Source of the DNA: Thalassospiraceae bacterium | Lineage (GTDB): Bacteria > Pseudomonadota > Alphaproteobacteria > Rhodospirillales > Magnetovibrionaceae | Length of the DNA stretch: 10,815 nt | Assembly: GCA_030638205.1 (NCBI GenBank) | Contig: DAOWFB010000173.1 | Coordinates: 1-10,815, forward strand | Direction of reading: 5' to 3' | Shown here: piece by piece, positions 6,021 through 10,815 of the stretch | Numbering within the stretch: position 1 is the stretch's first letter | Layout: each line of letters starts with the position of its first letter | Notes under the pieces: model-generated | Database searches by the model: none | What the model saw: the letters and a program-made list of their open reading frames with translations, nothing else | Told to the model about the DNA's origin: nothing | Translations under genes and position numbers: made by a program

Positions 6021-6038
6021 GCATTAGGAGTTGGCAAA

Positions 6039-7286
6039 ATGTCAATTTACGGTGGTTTTACTTCTAGCATGCTGGCAATGATGAGCCAAAGTCAGGCAAT
6101 GAACACCATCGCCATGAACATAGCTAACTCGACTACCAATGGCTTCAAAGGATCGGAAACTCGTTTTTCCACCATTCTTAGCGAACAAGTTTCAGCCGTA
6201 TCAGATTTGGGCGGCGTTCGCCCTACGGATTACCAACTCATAAGCAAACAAGGCACCCTGACCTCCAGCGCACGAGATCTTGATATTGGCATTAGCGGTA
6301 ATGGGTTTTTTATACTTAATAGCAACGCTGATGGCAGTGGCGAAACATTTTTATCTCGCAACGGCTCGTTTAACATGGTCAATGGCGACGATATACAGGT
6401 AACAGATGAAAACGGCGATACAATCACCACAAAAGAAGCCTATCTGGTGGATCAAAATGGCTATTTCGTTCAAGGGTGGGACACTGATTTTTTAGGCGAA
6501 TTCACCCCAGAGGCCGCAACCTCGGCGCTACGGGTTGACCCATATGCATTTGTCAACGAAGGGCAGGCTTCGACCAACGCTAGATTGGCGCTTAATGTTC
6601 CTGCGCAAGATACCGTTGGCAATGCACATATATATGATATTCAAGTTTTTGATAGCGCAGGAAATGCCGAAACAGCAGTTTTAAATTTTACCAAAACTGC
6701 CACAAACACTTGGGATTTATCGGCAACATATAACGCCGGCGCCACCACATCACCTACGCAAAGCATTACTTTTAATTCCGACGGAACGCTTGCATCGCCA
6801 ACATCGGCAAGCATGGCATTTGCCTTTACTAGCGGGTCTGCGGCCACGGTTGCCTTTGATATTTCAGACATCACCCAATATTCTGGTGATTTTGTTCCTG
6901 ATAGATTTAGCCAAAATGGGTTTGCGGCATCATCCATGAGCAAATTCTCTTTTAATAAAGAGGGCGCAATTATTGGTCATTTTGGCGATTCCACCCAACG
7001 CCCACTTTATAGGCTGGCACTTGGCACCGTAAGCAATCCCAACGCATTGATTATGAAAAACGGTAACCTGTTTCAGGAAAGCTCTGAATCGGGACTGATT
7101 GACGTAACTTATGCTAAGGGAGGTAACGGTACCCAATTCAGCCCATTCTCTAATGAGCTTTCAAATGTCGACATTGCTGATGAATTCGCCAAGATGATAA
7201 TGACCCAAAATGCCTACAATTCAGCCGCAACAGTTTTCAGAACAGTTGATGAAATGACAGTCTCTGCCAGAGATCTCAAGAGGTAG
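6039..7286 (+). CDS. flgE: Flagellar hook protein FlgE
   Basis: FlgE polymerises outside the cell to form the hook joining rod and filament. The 415-residue protein has the N-terminal rod/hook signature (MSIYGGFTSSMLAMMSQSQAMNTI, then MNIANSTTNGFKG). GDLDIGISGNGFF-type motifs appear at about residues 80-90, and the FlgE core at 130-260 (VDQNGYFVQGWD, FNSDGTLASP). The C-terminal coiled-coil ending LSNVDIADEFAKMIMTQNAYNSAATVFRTVDEM follows. That terminal motif and the length favour FlgE over the shorter FlgF/FlgG. The start has AGGAG (6026-6030) 8 bases upstream. It stands alone: the usual neighbour flgD is not here, and a 241-base control region separates it from flgI. Expression is probably sigma-54 dependent. 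No clear terminator follows; a bulged TTGGGGC/GCCCAA stem at 7328-7348 lacks a T-tract. Confidence 0.85.
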   Translation: MSIYGGFTSSMLAMMSQSQAMNTIAMNIANSTTNGFKGSETRFSTILSEQVSAVSDLGGVRPTDYQLISKQGTLTSSARDLDIGISGNGFFILNSNADGSGETFLSRNGSFNMVNGDDIQVTDENGDTITTKEAYLVDQNGYFVQGWDTDFLGEFTPEAATSALRVDPYAFVNEGQASTNARLALNVPAQDTVGNAHIYDIQVFDSAGNAETAVLNFTKTATNTWDLSATYNAGATTSPTQSITFNSDGTLASPTSASMAFAFTSGSAATVAFDISDITQYSGDFVPDRFSQNGFAASSMSKFSFNKEGAIIGHFGDSTQRPLYRLALGTVSNPNALIMKNGNLFQESSESGLIDVTYAKGGNGTQFSPFSNELSNVDIADEFAKMIMTQNAYNSAATVFRTVDEMTVSARDLKR

Positions 7287-7350
7287 TCCCAAAAAAAACC
7301 TAAAGGCGTAAGCTGTATTTAAGTTGTTTGGGGCACCAAGACGCCCAACC

Positions 7351-7365
7351 CGGCAATTTATTCCC
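7351..7365. promoter_or_regulatory. CGGCAA-N3-ATTCCC element upstream of flgI
   Basis: CGGCAATTTATTCCC shares CGGCAA and ATTCCC, in the same frame, with the element at 5843-5857, and CGGCAATTT with the one at 5803. It lies 118 bases before the flgI sigma-54 promoter. Recurrence before both sigma-54 promoters supports an enhancer role; the protein that binds it is inferred, with FlbD the leading candidate. Confidence 0.45.
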
Positions 7366-7431
7366 CCACTAACGTATCTGTGCAAGCGGTGCCCATCTGG
7401 TTTCACATATTTACATGTAATGCATAAAAAT

Positions 7432-7444
7432 AATCAATAATTTC
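7432..7444 (+). promoter_or_regulatory. Probable IHF site before flgI
   Basis: AATCAATAATTTC fits WATCAA-N4-TTR except for the last base. It is in an A/T-rich tract between the CGGCAA element and the sigma-54 promoter, the same order as before flgE. AATCAATA (7432-7439) also forms an inverted repeat with TATTGATT (7454-7461). Confidence 0.4.
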
Positions 7445-7468
7445 AGCATGTTGTATTGATTGTTTAGT

Positions 7469-7484
7469 TGGCACGGAATTCGCA
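7469..7484 (+). promoter_or_regulatory. Sigma-54 promoter of the flgI operon
   Basis: TGGCACG-GAAT-TCGCA matches TGGCACR-N4-TTGCW with one mismatch (TCGCA for TTGCA) and keeps the essential GG and GC. Transcription is predicted near 7495, some 33 bases before the flgI start codon. It would drive flgI, flgJ, flgN and perhaps flgK. Confidence 0.8.
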
Positions 7485-7527
7485 TCGCATAAGGGAAATA
7501 TAGACAAAACAACGGGAATAAAGCGAA

Positions 7528-8718
7528 ATGAACCGGACAATAACAAATATTTGGCCTGACAGCCGGAACCAAGCTCCAGCTAGGATCCGGCGCCAGGTTT
7601 TTCAGGTACTAAGCGCCGCTCTTTTAAGTCTGTTCCTTCTTCTGATTTTATCGGTGTGGGCACCGGCCAATGCGGCTTCACGCATCAAGGATATATCCGA
7701 ATTTGAGGGCGTCAGAGACAACATGCTAGTCGGTTACGGCCTTGTGGTCGGCCTTAACGGCACCGGTGACAGCCTGAAGGATGGTCACTTTACCAAACAA
7801 AGCCTTAAATCGATGCTTAACCGTCTGGGCGTAAAGCCAACCGATGGCGGACTGGATTCCAAAAACGTTGCCGCCGTAATGGTTACATCGACCCTACCGC
7901 CGTTTGCGGCCAAGGGCGCACGGATTGATGTAACGGTTAGTTCGCTGGGTGATGCCGATAGTTTGCTCGGCGGAACATTGCTGGTGACACCGTTGCTTGG
8001 TGCAAACGGTGATGTTTATGCGGTATCCCAAGGCGGCATTGTGGTTGGTGGATTTGCATCTGGTGGTGCAGCTGAAACCGTAACCAAGGGTGTGCCCACC
8101 AGTGGCCGCATACCTAATGGGGCAATAGTTGAAAACGAAATCGGCTTTGATCTCGAAACAATGAAAAGCGTAAAGCTGAGCCTACGCAACCCAGATTTCA
8201 CCACATCCAGGCGCATGGCCAATGCAGTTAATGCATTTCTTGGCACGCTGGCAGCAACATCAACTGATCCCGGAACGGTAAATGTGGTTGTCCCAGATGC
8301 CTACAAAGGCCGCGTGGTTGAAATGATTACCGATATCGAACAGCTACGGATTGAGCCAGACCAAATGGCGCGTGTAATTGTTGACGAGCAGTCCGGTGTG
8401 ATTGTTATGGGTGAAAACGTTCGCCTTTCAACCGTTGCCATTGCCCAGGGCAATCTTACCATTCGCATAACCGAAACACCGCTGGTATCGCAACCCAACC
8501 CGTTTGCCCAGGTTGGCACGACCGAGGTTGTTCCCCGCACCCAAGTGCAGATCGATCAAGGCGAAGGACAAAAGTTGGGTGTTGTTGATAGCGGTGTGAC
8601 GTTGCAGGAATTTGTAAATAGCCTAAACGCGCTGGGCATTGGCCCACGCGACATGATTACTATTTTACAAGCGGTAAAAGCAGCTGGCGCGTTACAAGCC
8701 GAAATAGAGGTGATGTAA
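7528..8718 (+). CDS. flgI: Flagellar P-ring protein FlgI
   Basis: FlgI forms the periplasmic P-ring, the bushing around the rod in the peptidoglycan layer. The 396-residue precursor has a long signal peptide: a basic stretch at residues 13-23, a hydrophobic core at 24-44, and probable cleavage after ANA at 47-49. The mature protein begins ASRIKDISEFEGVRDNMLVGYGLVVGLNGTGD, the hallmark FlgI start. Other family motifs include NVAAVMVTSTLPPFAAKGARIDVTVSSLGDADSLLGGTLLVTPL, GRIPNGAIVENE and the C-terminal LNALGIGPRDMITILQAVKAAGALQAEIEVM. Mature length (about 347) is normal. No strong ribosome site precedes the ATG. Its stop codon overlaps the flgJ start by one base (TAATG). Confidence 0.95.
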   Translation: MNRTITNIWPDSRNQAPARIRRQVFQVLSAALLSLFLLLILSVWAPANAASRIKDISEFEGVRDNMLVGYGLVVGLNGTGDSLKDGHFTKQSLKSMLNRLGVKPTDGGLDSKNVAAVMVTSTLPPFAAKGARIDVTVSSLGDADSLLGGTLLVTPLLGANGDVYAVSQGGIVVGGFASGGAAETVTKGVPTSGRIPNGAIVENEIGFDLETMKSVKLSLRNPDFTTSRRMANAVNAFLGTLAATSTDPGTVNVVVPDAYKGRVVEMITDIEQLRIEPDQMARVIVDEQSGVIVMGENVRLSTVAIAQGNLTIRITETPLVSQPNPFAQVGTTEVVPRTQVQIDQGEGQKLGVVDSGVTLQEFVNSLNALGIGPRDMITILQAVKAAGALQAEIEVM

Positions 8719-9044
8719 TGAGCTCGCTTGATATGCAAATGCAAACAGATATGGCCATGAGCCAAAGTCGCAAAACCCCCAACATGAAAAATATGGGTGC
8801 TGCGAATGAGGCCATCATGCAAAAAACCGCCAAAGAATTTGAAGCCATGTACATATCGCAAATGATGCGCCCAATGTTTGAAGGCACCGAAGCCGAAGAA
8901 CCATTTGGTGGTGGCCAGAGCGAAAAGATGTGGAAATCATTACAGATTGACGAATACGGCAAGGCAATTTCCAACGCCGGTGGCGTGGGTATTGCTGACG
9001 CGGTGATGCGTGAAATGATAATGCTACAGGAGGCGAGCCAATGA
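8718..9044 (+). CDS. flgJ: FlgJ-like rod-binding protein (rod-capping domain only)
   Basis: This 108-residue protein corresponds to the N-terminal rod-binding domain of FlgJ. The family pattern KTAKEFEAMYISQMMRPMFEG, then PFGGGQSEKMWKSLQIDEYGKAISNAGGVGIADAVMREM, spans about residues 34-105. It lacks the C-terminal peptidoglycan hydrolase domain of gammaproteobacterial FlgJ. That is usual in Alphaproteobacteria, where a separate hydrolase opens the wall. It overlaps flgI by one base, with GAGG (8707-8710) at good spacing inside flgI, and overlaps flgN by four bases. Confidence 0.85.
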   Translation: MSSLDMQMQTDMAMSQSRKTPNMKNMGAANEAIMQKTAKEFEAMYISQMMRPMFEGTEAEEPFGGGQSEKMWKSLQIDEYGKAISNAGGVGIADAVMREMIMLQEASQ

Positions 9045-9490
9045 TGAATATGGAACAAAGAATTGATGACCTTGTTTTGATTTGCACAAAAATGAGTGCG
9101 TTGCTTATGCGCGAAAACGACGCGCTACATAAAAAGAAATATGACGACATCCAAAGTATGGTCGAAACCAAGCTGGCGCTTGGGCATGCCTACGCCAAAA
9201 GAATGGAAGGTCTCATAAACGACAAGGAAGAATTGAAAAAAATTGATCCAGAAATAAAAGACAACCTTATGGATTTGGGCAAATCGCTTAATGATTTAAT
9301 GGAAGAAAACGAAAAGCTACTATCGGGATCAATTGAGGCAAATCGCAGATTCTTGGACGTGGTGGCACAAGCAGTGCAAGACCAAAGAAAAGACGACGCA
9401 AAAACATATTCTGAAAACGGAAAAGAAAACAGTTCCGGCAATATGTCGGCACCAACTTCCGTTCCAATTTCACTGGACCAAAATCTCTAG
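9041..9490 (+). CDS. flgN: FlgN-type flagellar export chaperone
   Basis: FlgN chaperones hold the junction proteins FlgK and FlgL before secretion. This 149-residue protein is almost entirely predicted helical and charged over residues 1-120, as in FlgN. Gln/Lys/Glu-rich heptads include LMRENDALHKKKYDDI and LNDLMEENEKLLSGSIEANRRFLDVVAQAV. A Ser/Asn/Pro-rich flexible tail ends in SLDQNL. The sequence is poorly conserved in this family, so the call leans on size, helical character and position directly before flgK. ATG 9041 overlaps the flgJ stop (ATGA), with AGGAGG (9028-9033) seven bases upstream. ATGs at 9044 and 9050 are alternatives. Confidence 0.7.
   Translation: MMNMEQRIDDLVLICTKMSALLMRENDALHKKKYDDIQSMVETKLALGHAYAKRMEGLINDKEELKKIDPEIKDNLMDLGKSLNDLMEENEKLLSGSIEANRRFLDVVAQAVQDQRKDDAKTYSENGKENSSGNMSAPTSVPISLDQNL
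9363..9378 (+). promoter_or_regulatory. Possible internal sigma-54 promoter before flgK
   Basis: TGGCACAAGCAGTGCA inside flgN matches TGGCACR-N4-TTGCW at all but one fixed position, with GG and GC correctly spaced. It lies about 150 bases before the flgK start. It is in coding sequence and no CGGCAA or IHF-type site was seen next to it, so it may be chance. Confidence 0.3.
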
Positions 9491-9525
9491 AACAGAGAAA
9501 AAATTAAGCAGAAGGCGAACCAACC

Positions 9526-10815
9526 ATGGCCGGAAACCTAACCCTATCATTATTTACAGCGCAAAGCGGGCTTTTATCAAACCAGGCAGCGCTGGATACC
9601 GCGGCTAATAATATTGCCAACGCACACACCGAAGGTTATTCAAGAAAAATAGCTCAATTTGAACAACGTACTGTGGCTGGTGCAGGTGCCGGCGTACAAA
9701 TTGGCCAAATAACCAGAAGGGTTGATGAGGGTTTATTAAAAACTCTACGCATGGAATATGGCACCCTTAACAGTTATACCGCTCAGGATGATTTTTTTAA
9801 ACGCATACAAGAAACATTTGGGTCTCCGGCTAACAATACTTCGATAGCGCATAAATTAGGTGGTGTTGTTTCGTCACTTGAAGCGTTGGCTATTTCACCT
9901 GAAAAAATTCTTGATCAAAGTGAGTTTATCAATTCAATTACCGAAACGGGCATCAAATTACAAGATATGAGCGATACTGTTCAAAATCTTCGCCTACAAG
10001 CAGACCGAGATATTGAAACCCAGGTAACCGCCATTAACAATATAATTGCGGATATATCCCGGCTGAACGAGTCAGTGGTACGCAATGCAGTTGTAAACCG
10101 TGATATTACCGACCTTGCTGATCAGCGCGACAAGGCGCTGGACGATCTTTCTAAAATTATTGATATTGGTTATTTTAAACGTTCAGACGGTGGTATTGTT
10201 GTCTTTACCATGGGCGGGCAAACACTGGTTGATAACATTACTGTTAATGTAAGCCACAGTCCGGCAGGGTTTGTTGCCCCCACATCAACATATGCATCGG
10301 GCAATATAGGCGCCATTAACGTAACCGTTGGCGGCAGCGTTACCGATATTACCAATAATATACGAAATGGCAGCCTAAAAGGCCTTATCCAAATGCGTGA
10401 TGAGACCTTGCCGAGTCTACAAAGCCAGATTGATGAGCTGGCAAGCAAGATGCAAGATACCTTTAACCAGCACCATAACAGCGGAATATCATTTCCTGCG
10501 CCCGAAACACTTTCTGGCACCAGACAATTTCTTGATACCGCAACACAAACAATAACTTTTTCTGCGGGAACAACAAAAATTATTTTGTTTGATGATGCTG
10601 GCAAACAAACAGCCGTCGGTGATTTAACGGGGGCATCCATGCTCGCTGGTACCGGTCCCCATACCATAGCTACAGTTGCAACCACAATGCAAACATGGCT
10701 ACAGGCAAATGGCGCACCATCGGCAACCGTAACATTTGATGCAGATGGTCAAATGAATATTGATTTAAAAAGCACAACCCTTGGTGTGGGTTTTCGCGAT
10801 GAAGATGCAAATGGC
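9526..10815 (+). CDS. flgK: Flagellar hook-associated protein FlgK, N-terminal 430 codons (3' end outside window)
   Basis: FlgK (HAP1) is the first junction protein between hook and filament. The reading frame is open from ATG 9526 to the window end. The start MAGNLTLSLFTAQSGLLSNQ continues AALDTAANNIANAHTEGYSRK, the FlgK/axial-protein D0 signature. GAGVQIGQITRRVDEGLLK then follows, with a long helical stretch containing DLADQRDKALDDLSKIIDI and a beta-rich domain with SGTRQFLDTATQ at about residue 330. The tail LIQMRDETLPSLQSQIDELASKM near residue 290 is typical of FlgK. AGAAGG (9510-9515) is a likely ribosome site. It follows flgN by 35 bases. The C-terminal D0 helix, and flgL expected next, are beyond the window. 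Confidence 0.92.
   Translation, partial: MAGNLTLSLFTAQSGLLSNQAALDTAANNIANAHTEGYSRKIAQFEQRTVAGAGAGVQIGQITRRVDEGLLKTLRMEYGTLNSYTAQDDFFKRIQETFGSPANNTSIAHKLGGVVSSLEALAISPEKILDQSEFINSITETGIKLQDMSDTVQNLRLQADRDIETQVTAINNIIADISRLNESVVRNAVVNRDITDLADQRDKALDDLSKIIDIGYFKRSDGGIVVFTMGGQTLVDNITVNVSHSPAGFVAPTSTYASGNIGAINVTVGGSVTDITNNIRNGSLKGLIQMRDETLPSLQSQIDELASKMQDTFNQHHNSGISFPAPETLSGTRQFLDTATQTITFSAGTTKIILFDDAGKQTAVGDLTGASMLAGTGPHTIATVATTMQTWLQANGAPSATVTFDADGQMNIDLKSTTLGVGFRDEDANG

Noticed and set aside
7014..7035. Double TTGGCAC-like sequence inside flgE
   Set aside because: There is no -12 GC at proper spacing; it is ordinary coding sequence.
7328..7348. Terminator after flgE
   Set aside because: The stem TTGGGGC/GCCCAA has a bulge and no T-tract follows, so it does not meet the usual pattern of an intrinsic terminator.
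8245..8260. Sigma-54-like match inside flgI (TGGCACGCTGGCAGCA)
   Set aside because: It has two deviations in the -12 element, lies deep in a conserved coding region and is not placed before any gene start.
10170..10685. A 171-codon minus-strand ORF
   Set aside because: It is antisense to flgK, whose plus-strand frame is open and carries clear family motifs. The antisense translation shows no domain and has the Ser/Val/Leu-rich composition of a shadow frame.

Overview
The window looks like a moderate-GC alphaproteobacterium with a Rhodospirillales- or Caulobacter-like flagellar programme. The evidence is a FliX flagellar regulator (a family known from Alphaproteobacteria), a DksA homologue that keeps one of the four zinc-ligand cysteines, and hook/basal-body genes preceded by strong sigma-54 promoters. 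The species cannot be named from the sequence alone.

Layout. (1) 1-360, plus strand: the C-terminal end of an RpoD-type sigma-70 factor, closed by a clean rho-independent terminator. (2) 415-536: a block of small hairpins with related inverted ends, between the convergent sigma-factor and dksA genes. (3) 544-1566, minus strand: dksA and, upstream of it, fliX. A sigma-70-like promoter lies in the gap between them. (4) 1567-1823: a divergent control region holding an 11-bp tandem repeat and a perfect 7-1-7 palindrome of Fur-box type. (5) 1824-5769, plus strand: a compact ferric-iron ABC transporter operon (periplasmic binding protein, fused double permease, ATPase). (6) 5770-6038: a control region with CGGCAA elements, a perfect IHF consensus, a sigma-54 promoter and a structured leader. 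(7) 6039-7286: flgE-type hook gene. (8) 7287-7527: a second control region with the same order of elements. (9) 7528-10815, plus strand: flgI, flgJ, flgN and the first 430 codons of flgK, tightly packed.

How it fits together. FliX is known in Caulobacter to act with the sigma-54 activator FlbD to couple late flagellar transcription to basal-body assembly. The plus-strand flagellar genes here carry sigma-54 promoters with upstream elements and an IHF-like site in between, so regulator and probable targets sit in one window. FlgE forms the hook, FlgI the P-ring, FlgJ the rod-binding factor, FlgK the first hook-filament junction protein, and FlgN is its probable export chaperone. The iron operon lies between fliX and the flagellar genes and has its own Fur-type site, so it looks like an independently controlled insertion.

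The most unusual points are: the shared CGGCAA-N3-ATTCCC element before both sigma-54 promoters; a leader upstream of flgE with a near-perfect tRNA D-arm sequence inside two competing hairpins; and the hairpin-rich repeat block at 415-536. No complete novel enzymatic or defence system was seen.
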